This document shows positions 8,572-17,144 of a stretch of DNA of 47,377 nucleotides, in pieces. The notes under the pieces are model-generated. The model searched no databases, was not told the origin of the DNA, and saw nothing but the letters and a program-made list of their open reading frames with translations. A program made the translations under genes and the position numbers. Each line of letters opens with the position of its first letter. The stretch's first letter is position 1. Source of the DNA: an uncultured Clostridium sp. (GTDB lineage: Bacteria; Bacillota; Clostridia; Lachnospirales; Lachnospiraceae); assembly GCA_900541315.1 (NCBI GenBank), contig UQJF01000006.1, forward strand, positions 1 through 47,377. Direction: 5' to 3'.

Positions 8572-9450
8572 TCAAAAATCCTTGTTTGCAAAGTATTCCG
8601 GGAAAAAATGGAAAAACTCTTTGGATACACGGCTGACCATGCCATGTTTTCTGGCAATGAGTGCGATCTGGCTGATGACCCCCTGGTCTGACAGGGGAAT
8701 TTTTAATAAGTCCTCGCCTCCTGATCTTGCCATAGAAGAAGGTACAAGAGCGATCCCTGCACCGCACTGGGCCCAGGTCATGCTGGTCCTGGCATCATCA
8801 TTGATACAAAGGTAATCAGGAGCAGTACCGGGAAAACAGTGACTGATAAAAGGTTCCCATCTGCGGTATACAATAAGGGGACAGGAAGCCAGGGAAGCTA
8901 CAGAGATGGAAGCAGCTGCCGGGTCTGGGAAAAATTCAGGTTTTCCCACTGCCATCATTGGTTCTGCCTCTAAAAAGTGGCACTGATAAGATTCTGTAGG
9001 AAGAGGAGTCCTTACTACTGCAACTTCAATAAGACCGGAATTAATCTGGTCCATCAGCTCGTATGTATTTCCTTCGCTGATGCGTAAAGTCACCTCCGGG
9101 TGGAGACTGACAAAAGAGGAGAGCGCCCGGATCAGTTTGGGAGTCTGCACAGAGGAAATCATACCCATATGCAGCGGTCCTCTTAATCCCTGGCCCATCT
9201 GCTGCAGTTCATCAGAAACCGCGGTAGTCAGATGCAGGATGTGCAAAGCCTTTTCATAGAAAACTTTTCCGGCTTCCGTGAGAAAAATGCTCCGGGAACC
9301 CCGCTCAAAAAGCACCACACCCAGTTCATCTTCTAACAGCTTCATCTGGGCACTTAAAGGCGGCTGGGAGATATGCAGGGATTTGGCAGCCGCGGAAATA
9401 TTTCCCTCATTTACAATAGCTATAAAATATTCCATTTGTTTCAGATTCAT
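8572..9450 (-). CDS. LysR-family transcriptional regulator
   Basis: LysR-type regulator of 292 aa. The winged HTH is at the N-terminus: MNLKQMEYFIAIVNEGNISA, then AAKSLHISQPPLSAQMKLLE with the usual SQPPLS recognition helix. A linker and a periplasmic-binding-like effector domain (residues 90-292) follow. On the minus strand AAAGGGGGGC precedes the ATG. The gene is divergent from the ABC exporter pair starting at 9613, across a 162-bp AT-rich gap, the classical arrangement of a LysR gene with its target. Control of the exporter is therefore likely but inferred. The effector cannot be named. Confidence 0.9.
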   Translation of the reverse strand: MNLKQMEYFIAIVNEGNISAAAKSLHISQPPLSAQMKLLEDELGVVLFERGSRSIFLTEAGKVFYEKALHILHLTTAVSDELQQMGQGLRGPLHMGMISSVQTPKLIRALSSFVSLHPEVTLRISEGNTYELMDQINSGLIEVAVVRTPLPTESYQCHFLEAEPMMAVGKPEFFPDPAAASISVASLASCPLIVYRRWEPFISHCFPGTAPDYLCINDDARTSMTWAQCGAGIALVPSSMARSGGEDLLKIPLSDQGVISQIALIARKHGMVSRVSKEFFHFFPEYFANKDF

Positions 9451-9538
9451 AACAGCCCCCCTTTTTTTACAAATTCTGCAAAATGTTTATAAAAAATATC
9501 TATAGGATAAACATATAATTTCTATATTAAATCAATAT

Positions 9539-9567
9539 TTTAAATATAGGTTTTCATGTGCTATAAT
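9539..9567 (+). promoter_or_regulatory. Candidate promoter for ABC exporter pair
   Basis: A perfect -10 TATAAT (9562-9567) is preceded at 17 bp by a weak -35 TTTAAA (9539-9544). A weak -35 suits a promoter needing an activator. The adjacent inverted motif TATAG (9501-9505) ... CTATA (9522-9526) is a possible LysR contact site. Confidence 0.45.
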
Positions 9568-9612
9568 ACCAGACAGTTAAATAAAATACAATATTTTTAG
9601 GAGAAATGCATT

Positions 9613-11391
9613 ATGAAGCGATTACTCAGTTATATGGGTGCCTACAAGAAGGAGAGCATACTGGGGCCGCTGTTTAAGATGCTGGAGGCCAGCTTCGAGC
9701 TGTTTGTGCCTTTAGTAGTGGCAAGTATGGTAGACGTAGGTATTGCAAACAGAAGTGTATCTTATGTGGTGCGCATGGGAGGTCTTCTTTTGCTCCTTGC
9801 AGCTATTGGACTGACCTGTTCCCTGACAGCCCAGTATTTTGCAGCCAAGGCAGCCACGGGAACAGCCACTGCATTGCGGAATAACCTGTTTTCCCATATT
9901 GGGACTCTGTCTTATACGGAGATCGATACCATAGGAACCTCTACGCTGATCACACGGATGACCAGTGACATCAACCAGGTGCAGAACGGCATTAATATGA
10001 CCTTGCGCCTGCTGCTTCGTTCCCCATTTGTGGTATTTGGCTCCATGATCATGGCATTTACCGTAGATGCTCATACAGCTATGATATTTGCAGTGACTAT
10101 TCCTGTATTGTGCGTTGTAGTATTTGGCATCATGCTTGTAAGTATGCCGTTATACCAGTCTGTGCAGAGGCATCTGGATAAAGTGCTTCTGACTACAAGG
10201 GAAAATCTCATGGGCGTACGTGTGATCCGTGCCTTTAACCGCCAGGAAAATGAGCGTGAGAAGTTTGAAGAAGAAAACGGCAGCCTGGTAAAAATGCAGG
10301 TATTTGTAGGAAAGATATCTGCACTGTTAAACCCTGTTACGTATGTGATCATTAATATTGCTACTGTAGCTGTGATCTGGGTAGGTGCCACAAGAGTAGA
10401 TGCCGGTATCATCAGTCAGGGTAAAGTCATTGCTCTTGTAAATTATATGGCCCAGATCCTGGTAGAATTGATCAAAATGGCAAACCTGATCATCCTGATC
10501 TCCAAGGCAGTTGCCTGTATGAGACGTGTGGACAGCGTATTTGAGATCAAGAGCAGCATTGAGGAAAAAACTCATGAGATAAAAACTCGTGGCGCAAAAA
10601 GCATGGAAGATACCACAGAAAAAGTCAGTGCTGAAACTGCAAAAGTGGAATTTGACCATGTAAACTTTGCTTATGCAGGTGCAAAATCTGATTCCCTTAC
10701 AGATATTTCCTTTAAGGCAATGAAAGGACAGACGATCGGCGTGATCGGCGGTACAGGTTCCGGCAAGTCTACGCTGGTAAATCTGATCCCAAGATTTTAT
10801 GACGTAAGAGAAGGAACTGTTCTTATTGATGGAAAAGATGTAAGAGACTTATCCCTTACAGATCTAAGACATGCTATTGGCGTGGTACCCCAGAGAGCTG
10901 TCCTCTTTAAAGGCACGCTCCGTGATAACATGCGCTGGGGCAAGGAAGATGCTTCTGATGAAGAGATCTGGCATGCACTGGATGTTGCCCAGGCAAGAGA
11001 TTTTGTTGAAGCAAAAGGAGAAGGACTTGACCTGGTGATCGACCAGGGCGGCCACAACTTATCCGGCGGCCAACGCCAGCGTCTTACTATTGCAAGGGCA
11101 CTGGTGAGAGATCCGCAGATCCTGATCATGGACGACAGCGCATCTGCTCTTGACTTTGCAACAGATGCAAGACTGAGAAAGGCCATCCGGGAAAATACAA
11201 AGGATATGACTGTATTTATCGTTTCCCAGAGAGCAACTACCATCCGCAATGCAGATACCATTCTGGTGCTGGATGATGGAAAGCTGGCAGGTATGGGCAG
11301 TCATAAGCAGCTCTTAAAGGAATGCGATGTTTACAGGGAGATCTGCCTGTCACAGCTGTCAAAAGAGGAGGTGGAACGGGATGAGCAGTAA
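9613..11391 (+). CDS. ABC exporter half-transporter with degenerate Walker B/H-loop
   Basis: ATP-binding cassette exporter subunit, 592 aa: membrane domain (about 1-305), then nucleotide-binding domain. Walker A is GGTGSGKST (379-387) and the signature is canonical LSGGQ (483-487). Walker B reads ILIMDD (503-508), so Asp508 replaces the catalytic Glu. The H-loop reads VSQR, with Gln539 in place of His. This matches the degenerate-site subunit of heterodimeric exporters such as BmrC/BmrD or TM287/288. The next gene overlaps it by 11 bases and supplies the complementary subunit. Position 330-343 holds a charged insert before the NBD. It is divergent from a LysR gene. Exported substrate is unknown; drug or lipid export is usual for the family. 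Confidence 0.93.
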   Translation: MKRLLSYMGAYKKESILGPLFKMLEASFELFVPLVVASMVDVGIANRSVSYVVRMGGLLLLLAAIGLTCSLTAQYFAAKAATGTATALRNNLFSHIGTLSYTEIDTIGTSTLITRMTSDINQVQNGINMTLRLLLRSPFVVFGSMIMAFTVDAHTAMIFAVTIPVLCVVVFGIMLVSMPLYQSVQRHLDKVLLTTRENLMGVRVIRAFNRQENEREKFEEENGSLVKMQVFVGKISALLNPVTYVIINIATVAVIWVGATRVDAGIISQGKVIALVNYMAQILVELIKMANLIILISKAVACMRRVDSVFEIKSSIEEKTHEIKTRGAKSMEDTTEKVSAETAKVEFDHVNFAYAGAKSDSLTDISFKAMKGQTIGVIGGTGSGKSTLVNLIPRFYDVREGTVLIDGKDVRDLSLTDLRHAIGVVPQRAVLFKGTLRDNMRWGKEDASDEEIWHALDVAQARDFVEAKGEGLDLVIDQGGHNLSGGQRQRLTIARALVRDPQILIMDDSASALDFATDARLRKAIRENTKDMTVFIVSQRATTIRNADTILVLDDGKLAGMGSHKQLLKECDVYREICLSQLSKEEVERDEQ

Positions 11392-13153
11392 AAAGCCGAA
11401 AATGAGCCGGGATAAGAGCATTGAGACATTAAAAAGAGTCCTTGATTATATTGCTGCTTACAAATGGGCAGTATGTTTATCCCTTTTGTTGGCATTAGTA
11501 ACAGTTGCGTTTACCCTTTATATCCCGATCCTTACAGGTAAAGCAGTGGATGAAATCGTAAGTCAGGGAAATGTGGATTTTGCAGCCCTGATAAATATTA
11601 TTAAAAAGATCATCATGGCAATGGCAGCTACCGCCATCAGCCAGTGGCTTATGAACCATATCAACAACATTATCACCTACAGAGTGGTAAAAGATATCCG
11701 TACAAAAGCCTTCGGACATCTGGAAGTCCTTCCTTTAAGTTATATTGACTCCCATCCTTCTGGTGATATCATCAGCCGTATTATTGCAGATATCGATCAG
11801 TTTTCTGAAGGCCTGCTAATGGGTTTTACCCAGTTTTTTACAGGAGTGATGACCATTCTTGGAACCTTGCTTTTTATGGTTTCCATTAACCCGCTGATCA
11901 CACTGGTAGTTGTAGTTTTAACGCCTGTTTCCCTGTTTGTTGCAAGCTTTATTGCCAAAAAGACATATGTTATGTTTAAACATCAGTCTGAAACAAGAGG
12001 TGAGCTGACTACACTGACTGATGAAATGCTTGGAAATATGAAGGTGGTCCAGGCTTTTGGATATCAGAAAGAAGCAGAAGAACGTTTCCATAAGATCAAC
12101 AACAAGCTGGCCGGATACAGTCTGCGTGCTACTTTCTTTTCATCCATTACCAACCCGGCTACCCGTTTTGTAAACAGCCTGGTCTATGCAGCTGTTGGTA
12201 TTACCGGTGCTTATGCAGTTATCAGGGGTTTTATGACCGTTGGACAGCTTACCAGCTTTTTAAGCTATGCAAACCAATACACAAAGCCATTTAACGAGAT
12301 CTCCGGCGTTGTAACAGAACTTCAGAATGCCCTTGCATCTGCAGCCAGAGTATTTGAATTGATCGATGAAAAGACTATTCTGGAAGATAAGAAAGATGCC
12401 ACAGTCCTTGAAAATGTAAAGGGACAGGTGGAGATCGAACGTGTAAATTTCTCTTATACACCGGACAGACCTTTGATCGAAGATCTGAACCTTTCTGTAA
12501 AACCTGGTGAGAGAGTAGCCATTGTAGGGCCTACTGGCTGTGGAAAGACCACAGTGATCAACCTCCTTATGCGGTTCTATGATGTAAATTCCGGTTCTAT
12601 TAAGGTAGAGGGAAAAGACATCCGTGACGTTACCAGAAAAAGTCTTCGCACCAGCTATGGCATGGTGCTTCAGGAGACCTGGCTGAAATCAGGAACTATC
12701 CGTGACAACATTGCATACGGAAGACCGGAGGCAACAGAAGAAGAGATCGTAAGTGCAGCAAAGGAAGCCCATGCCCACAGCTTTATCATGCGAATGCCTC
12801 AGGGCTATGATACTGTGATCAGTGAGGACGGCGGAAACCTGTCCCAGGGCCAGAAGCAGCTTTTGTGCATAGCCAGAGTTATGCTCTGCTTGCCGCCGAT
12901 GCTGATCTTAGATGAGGCAACATCCTCTATTGATACCCGTACTGAGATCCGTGTTCAGAAAGCCTTTGCCAAGATGATGGAAGGAAGGACCAGCTTTATT
13001 GTTGCCCATCGTCTTTCTACTATCCGCGAGGCAGATATGATCCTTGTTATGCGCGACGGGCATATTGTAGAAAAAGGAAAGCACGAAGAGCTGCTGGCAA
13101 AGAACGGCTTTTATGCTGAGATCTATAACAGCCAGTTTACAGCTGTAGGATAA
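11381..13153 (+). CDS. ABC exporter half-transporter with catalytic Glu and LSQGQ signature
   Basis: Partner ABC exporter subunit, about 590 aa. ATG 11381 is chosen because GAGGAGGTGG lies just upstream; an in-frame alternative at 11327 lies deep in the previous gene. It overlaps the upstream stop by 11 bases, so translation is probably coupled. Walker A is GPTGCGKTT (383-391), Walker B is MLILDEATSSID with the catalytic Glu, and the H-loop is VAHRLS. The signature is altered to LSQGQ (487-491). Pairing with the first subunit would give one full site (this Walker A/B with the partner LSGGQ) and one degenerate site (partner DD with this LSQGQ). The motifs therefore strongly support a heterodimer. 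A terminator follows. Confidence 0.93.
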   Translation: MSSKKPKMSRDKSIETLKRVLDYIAAYKWAVCLSLLLALVTVAFTLYIPILTGKAVDEIVSQGNVDFAALINIIKKIIMAMAATAISQWLMNHINNIITYRVVKDIRTKAFGHLEVLPLSYIDSHPSGDIISRIIADIDQFSEGLLMGFTQFFTGVMTILGTLLFMVSINPLITLVVVVLTPVSLFVASFIAKKTYVMFKHQSETRGELTTLTDEMLGNMKVVQAFGYQKEAEERFHKINNKLAGYSLRATFFSSITNPATRFVNSLVYAAVGITGAYAVIRGFMTVGQLTSFLSYANQYTKPFNEISGVVTELQNALASAARVFELIDEKTILEDKKDATVLENVKGQVEIERVNFSYTPDRPLIEDLNLSVKPGERVAIVGPTGCGKTTVINLLMRFYDVNSGSIKVEGKDIRDVTRKSLRTSYGMVLQETWLKSGTIRDNIAYGRPEATEEEIVSAAKEAHAHSFIMRMPQGYDTVISEDGGNLSQGQKQLLCIARVMLCLPPMLILDEATSSIDTRTEIRVQKAFAKMMEGRTSFIVAHRLSTIREADMILVMRDGHIVEKGKHEELLAKNGFYAEIYNSQFTAVG

Positions 13154-13184
13154 AAGAAATGTTAAATTTATAAAGAAACTTATA

Positions 13185-13226
13185 AAGCCAGTCCCTTTTT
13201 GAGAAAATAGGGGCTGACTTTTTTCG
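13185..13226 (+). terminator. Terminator of ABC exporter operon
   Basis: Stem AAGCCAGTCCC (13185-13195) with GGGGCTGACTT (13210-13220), containing G-U pairs, followed by a run of six T. It lies 32 bases after the stop codon. The candidate promoter of the next gene overlaps its 3' arm. Confidence 0.7.
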
Positions 13227-13242
13227 TGACTGTCTGTATAAT
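13214..13242 (+). promoter_or_regulatory. Candidate sigma-A promoter for CNNM/CorC gene
   Basis: CTGACT (13214-13219), 17 bp, TATAAT (13237-13242). The -35 lies inside the terminator arm of the upstream operon. The start codon is 60 bases further on. Confidence 0.5.
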
Positions 13243-13301
13243 AAAGTCTAAATGATAATAATACGGATGATGATCCACATCCCAAAGGAGGAATTTTTAT
13301 T

Positions 13302-14648
13302 ATGGAAACCGATCCGCAATCGGCCAGTATTTTCACACAGCTTCTTATTCTTCTGGTACTTACTCTTATAAGAGGATATTTTGCAGGAGCAGAGATGGCT
13401 GTGGCATCTGTAAACAAAAACAAGATCCACAGGTTAAAGGAACAGGGAAATACAAAAGCAGCCCTGATCGAGCACCTGATGGAAGGCTCAACAGCATTTT
13501 TATCTGCGATCCAGTTGATAGTCACACTGGCCGGTTTTCTTTCCAGTGCGGCAGCAGCAACAGGGATTTCAGAAATATTAGCTGTAAAGATGAACCAATG
13601 GGGCATACCTGGCAGCAGGATCGCTGCACTGGTACTTGTTACCATTATCCTTGTTTATGTAAATCTGGTATTCGGAGAACTGATCCCTAAGAGAATAGCA
13701 TTGCAGAATGCAGAAAAATTCAGCTTATCCTGCATTGGCCTGGTCTATTTTGCATCCTGCGTGGTAAAGCCGTTTGTAGGTCTTTTAAATGTTTCCACCA
13801 GTGGGATCTTAAAGCTTTTCGGTATGCATCATGAAGATCTGGAAAGTGATGTTTCAGAGGAGGAGATCAAATCCCTTCTGGAAACGGGAAGCGAGACTGG
13901 TGTATTTAATGAGATCGAGAAAGAGATGATCACTTCGATCTTCTCATTTGATGATAAAAAAGCAAAAGAAGTCATGGTGCCAAGACAGGATATGGTAGCC
14001 ATTAACATTGATGAACCGGTGGATTCTTATCTGGATGATATCCTCCAGTCCATGCATTCCAAGATCCCGGTATATCAGGAAGATATTGATAATATCATCG
14101 GTATCCTTTCTACGAAAGCGCTGACAATCGAAGCAAGAAAGAAATCATTCGAAGATCTGGATATCCGTTCTCTTTTAACACCTGCCTATTTTGTTCCGGA
14201 AAACAGGCGTACAGATGCTCTTTTCAGGGAAATGCAGCAGAAGAAGGAAAAACTGGCCATACTGATCGATGAATACGGCGGAGTATCCGGCATGGTCACA
14301 TTAGAGGACCTGATTGAGGTAATCGTCGGGGACATCCACGAAGAGTATGAAGAAGTAGAACCTGAGATCATTGAACAGGAACCGGGACATGTATACAGCC
14401 TTTCTGGAAGTATAGCATTATCGGATCTGAAAGAAGAATTCCATCTGGATGTGGACAGCGTATACGATACCTTATCCGGTTATCTCATAGAGGCTCTGGG
14501 ATATATCCCAACTGAAAAGGCACTTCCTCTTACTGTAACCACCCCGGAAGCGGATTACGAGATCCTGAAAATGGATGACCGTGTGATCGGCCGGGTGAAA
14601 ATGACACTGAAAGAAGCACAAGCCCCGGAAACCGGGGATGCAACATAA
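13302..14648 (+). CDS. CNNM/CorC-HlyC-family membrane protein with CBS domains
   Basis: Hemolysin C/CorC-like protein, 448 aa, starting after AAAGGAGGAA. Order: CNNM transmembrane domain (about residues 5-195, with GYFAGAEMAVASVNKNKIHR), an acidic link (SDVSEEEIKSLLETG), a CBS pair starting at VMVPRQDMVAIN and ending near EYGGVSGMVTLEDLIEVIVG, then a C-terminal CorC_HlyC transporter-associated domain (about 350-435). Relatives are linked to magnesium or other divalent-cation export, and the hemolysin name is historical. It stands alone between its own promoter at 13214 and a terminator at 14656. The family call is firm; the ion is inferred. Confidence 0.92.
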   Translation: METDPQSASIFTQLLILLVLTLIRGYFAGAEMAVASVNKNKIHRLKEQGNTKAALIEHLMEGSTAFLSAIQLIVTLAGFLSSAAAATGISEILAVKMNQWGIPGSRIAALVLVTIILVYVNLVFGELIPKRIALQNAEKFSLSCIGLVYFASCVVKPFVGLLNVSTSGILKLFGMHHEDLESDVSEEEIKSLLETGSETGVFNEIEKEMITSIFSFDDKKAKEVMVPRQDMVAINIDEPVDSYLDDILQSMHSKIPVYQEDIDNIIGILSTKALTIEARKKSFEDLDIRSLLTPAYFVPENRRTDALFREMQQKKEKLAILIDEYGGVSGMVTLEDLIEVIVGDIHEEYEEVEPEIIEQEPGHVYSLSGSIALSDLKEEFHLDVDSVYDTLSGYLIEALGYIPTEKALPLTVTTPEADYEILKMDDRVIGRVKMTLKEAQAPETGDAT

Positions 14649-14655
14649 AAATATA

Positions 14656-14688
14656 AGCAGTCCCGACTGATATATGGGACTGCTTTTT
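14656..14688 (+). terminator. Terminator after CNNM/CorC gene
   Basis: Perfect 9-bp stem AGCAGTCCC (14656-14664) / GGGACTGCT (14676-14684) with an 11-nt loop and a T-run, 8 bases after the stop codon. Confidence 0.8.
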
Positions 14689-14752
14689 AATTGTTTTCTG
14701 CTTGTAGAAACAGCAGGTTGCTTTTCGAAAACTCGTAATTTTGTTATGATCT

Positions 14753-14904
14753 ATGTACTCTCGGAATCTTTTTGTACTTGATTTTGCGAGAAGATTTTTT
14801 GTCAATTGTGCCCAAATTTCTGAGGCGTACGTTGATGAAATTCGGGTGCAACTGGCGAAAAATCGGCCGCAAAGGCAAGTGCAGGAAAGACTCCGAGAGT
14901 ACAT
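14753..14904 (+). repeat. Long imperfect palindromic element, copy B (inverted relative to A)
   Basis: 152-base near-palindrome with ends ATGTACTCTCGGAATCTTTT and GAAAGACTCCGAGAGTACAT. It is flanked by an exact ATCT direct repeat (14749-14752 and 14905-14908). Its left arm matches the reverse complement of the right arm of copy A, so the element lies in the opposite orientation. It ends 11 nt before GGAGG of the HTH gene. A TATGAT at 14745-14750 abuts the left end, so the hairpin could lie at the very start of the transcript. Confidence 0.82.
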
Positions 14905-14928
14905 ATCTATATAATGGAGGTAGATGCC

Positions 14929-15693
14929 ATGGAAACAAAGAATATTATTTTAGAGCTTCGCACGAAAAAGGGGTTGTCTCAGGAAGTGTTAGCACAAAAG
15001 GTTATGGTTACACGGCAGGCAGTGTCACGCTGGGAAAATGGGGAGACGGTTCCAAATACGGAGACGTTAAAGCTTTTGTCAAAGGAATTTGACGTGTCGA
15101 TCAATACACTTTTAGGTGCTCCAAGGCAGCTTGTTTGCCAGTGCTGCGGAATGCCATTAGAGGATGGAATCATAAGTCATAACAGCGATGGTACATTAAA
15201 TGAAGAGTATTGCAAATGGTGCTATGCCGATGGAACCTACACCTACAGCAATATGGATGACCTTATCGATGTCTGCGTAAAACATATGGTAAATGAAGAT
15301 TTCACAGAAGAACAGGCACGTTCTTATATGAAACAGCTTCTCCCCAGTCTGGATTACTGGAAAAGATATGAAGAATTAAGTGACAATGGGCAATTTGAGG
15401 CATTTAAAGAACAGCTGATAAAAGAGATCAATGATCTTCATATAAAAGGTCTTCCGAAAGTGGAGAAATTGAACGCCCTTGTGGGCAGCTATGTAAATCT
15501 GGGATATCCGCTGCCTAACGGAAAAACAGTAAAATTTTTAAATGATGAAACCACTTATCTGGGAAATCAGCTGGAGCCAGAATTTGGCGGAGACAGGTAT
15601 TTCGGTATCCTTGCCAATATGGATTTCATTATGATCAGCACATACGGGCCAGAAGGAGAAAATCCGGAGCTGGTACTTTATAAAAAAAGATAA
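14929..15693 (+). CDS. HTH (XRE) regulator with zinc-ribbon domain
   Basis: Protein of 254 aa. The ATG at 14929 is 8 nt after GGAGG (14916-14920), and an in-frame ATG at 14914 overlaps that SD. Residues 1-62 form an XRE/Cro helix-turn-helix (KKGLSQEVLAQKVMVTRQAV, then SRWENGETVPN). Next comes a short zinc ribbon with four Cys in two pairs (CQCCGMPLEDG ... EYCKWCYADGTY). It is followed by a helical region and a C-terminal piece ending YGPEGENPELVLYKKR. The HTH-plus-zinc-ribbon layout occurs in Firmicute regulators of unknown signal. It is monocistronic and preceded by palindrome B. Target genes cannot be inferred. Confidence 0.8.
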   Translation: METKNIILELRTKKGLSQEVLAQKVMVTRQAVSRWENGETVPNTETLKLLSKEFDVSINTLLGAPRQLVCQCCGMPLEDGIISHNSDGTLNEEYCKWCYADGTYTYSNMDDLIDVCVKHMVNEDFTEEQARSYMKQLLPSLDYWKRYEELSDNGQFEAFKEQLIKEINDLHIKGLPKVEKLNALVGSYVNLGYPLPNGKTVKFLNDETTYLGNQLEPEFGGDRYFGILANMDFIMISTYGPEGENPELVLYKKR

Positions 15694-15794
15694 TGTGATG
15701 CCTGTGTTTTTGAAATCAATAAAGATCTATCTTGGCCTGGAAAAAGAAGATCAGAAAGCTGGATCCAAAAAGTGGTCTGAAAGCGTGTTGAACC

Positions 15795-15823
15795 TTGAAA
15801 AAGGGAAATCCTTATGCTATAAT
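15795..15823 (+). promoter_or_regulatory. Sigma-A promoter for ychF
   Basis: TTGAAA (15795-15800), 17 bp, TATAAT (15818-15823), preceded by an extended TGC. The roughly 105-base leader contains a tandem 12-mer AATTGGTACATA (from about 15850) and a small stem AAAGG (15885-15889) / CCTTT (15896-15900). Confidence 0.7.
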
Positions 15824-15936
15824 CAATGATTGCATTAGACTCTTAAAGAAATTGGTACATAATTGGTACATAAAGAATACAAAGAAAGGCGAAAACCTTT
15901 GATATATACGGGGGTTTTTGAGCAGGTAAAGCAAAA

Positions 15937-17034
15937 ATGAAATTAGGTATCGTAGGACTTCCAAACGTAGGTAAAAGTACACTTTTTAACTCTCTGACCA
16001 AGGCTGGCGCAGAATCCGCAAACTATCCATTCTGTACCATTGACCCAAACGTAGGTGTTGTACCGGTTCCGGATGAGCGTTTAAATAAGCTGACAGAGAT
16101 GTACAATTCTGAAAAAACCACACCAGCAGTGATCGAGTTCGTAGATATCGCAGGCCTGGTAAAGGGTGCTTCCAAGGGTGAAGGTCTGGGAAACCAGTTC
16201 TTATCCAACATCCGTGAAGTAGATGCTATCGTTCACGTTGTACGCTGCTTCGATGATCCTAACGTGATCCATGTAGACGGAAGCGTAGATCCGGTAAGAG
16301 ATATTGAGACGATCAACTTAGAGCTGATCTTTTCTGATATTGAGATCCTGGAGCGCCGTATTGCAAAGCAGTCAAAGGGTGCTTTTAATAACAAGGATCT
16401 TGCAAAAGAAGTAGAACTGTTAAAGGCCATCAAGACACACCTGGAAGATGGCAAGCTGGCACGCAGCTTTGAAGTAGAAGATGAGGATGACAGAGAATTT
16501 ATAAATTCCCTGAACCTTCTGACCTGGAAACCAGTTATTTTTGCTGCAAACGTAGCAGAAGATGATCTGGCAGATGACGGTGCTTCCAACCGCTATGTAC
16601 AGGAAGTACGTGAATATGCCAAAGCTAATGACTGCGAAGTATTTGTGATCTGCGCTGAGATTGAGCAGGAAATCGCAGAACTAGATGATGATGAAAAGCA
16701 GATGTTCTTAGATGACCTTGGATTAAAGGAATCCGGCCTTGAAAAACTGATCGCAGCAAGCTACCGCATTTTAGGCCTGATGAGCTATTTAACAGCTGGT
16801 CCTCAGGAATCCAGGGCATGGACAATTAAAGTAGGAACCAAGGCTCCTCAGGCAGCTGGAAAGATCCACAGTGACTTTGAACGTGGCTTCATCCGTGCAG
16901 AGGTAGTAAGCTATGATGACCTGATGGCATGCGGAAGCATGAACGCTGCAAAAGAAAAGGGTCTGGTACGTTCCGAAGGTAAGGAATATGTGATGAAAGA
17001 CGGAGATGTTGTACTGTTCCGTTTTAATGTATAA
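15937..17034 (+). CDS. ychF: Redox-regulated ATPase/GTPase YchF (OLA1-like)
   Basis: Obg-related P-loop NTPase, 365 aa, the usual size of YchF. Visible motifs: G1 GLPNVGKSTLFN (residues 6-17), switch/G3 DIAGLVKGASKGEGLGNQFL, and the altered G4-like region around FAANVAEDD that in this family shifts preference from GTP to ATP. A helical insert occupies about 130-200. The C-terminal TGS domain (around 280-364) ends KDGDVVLFRFNV. YchF binds ribosomes and is linked to stress response. It has its own promoter and a strong terminator. Confidence 0.97.
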   Translation: MKLGIVGLPNVGKSTLFNSLTKAGAESANYPFCTIDPNVGVVPVPDERLNKLTEMYNSEKTTPAVIEFVDIAGLVKGASKGEGLGNQFLSNIREVDAIVHVVRCFDDPNVIHVDGSVDPVRDIETINLELIFSDIEILERRIAKQSKGAFNNKDLAKEVELLKAIKTHLEDGKLARSFEVEDEDDREFINSLNLLTWKPVIFAANVAEDDLADDGASNRYVQEVREYAKANDCEVFVICAEIEQEIAELDDDEKQMFLDDLGLKESGLEKLIAASYRILGLMSYLTAGPQESRAWTIKVGTKAPQAAGKIHSDFERGFIRAEVVSYDDLMACGSMNAAKEKGLVRSEGKEYVMKDGDVVLFRFNV

Positions 17035-17058
17035 TGATCAGGGATCAATTTATAATAA

Positions 17059-17091
17059 AAACAAACTGCCTGCTTTGCAGGCACTTGTTTT
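17059..17091 (+). terminator. Terminator after ychF
   Basis: Stem AAACAAACTGCCTGC (17059-17073) with GCAGGCACTTGTTT (17077-17090) around a TTT loop, with one unpaired base, followed by a T-rich tail. Confidence 0.78.
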
Positions 17092-17144
17092 ATATGGGAT
17101 CTGTTTTAACGGATAATTGCAAATAATGGAAAGGGACAGCATTT

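Noticed and set aside
8113..8815. Several plus-strand frames overlapping the brkB-like and LysR genes
   Set aside because: Out-of-frame or antisense shadows of well-supported genes.
15850..15875. Tandem AATTGGTACATA as a possible CRISPR or attachment site
   Set aside because: Only two short contiguous copies without spacers; no integrase or cas gene in the window.
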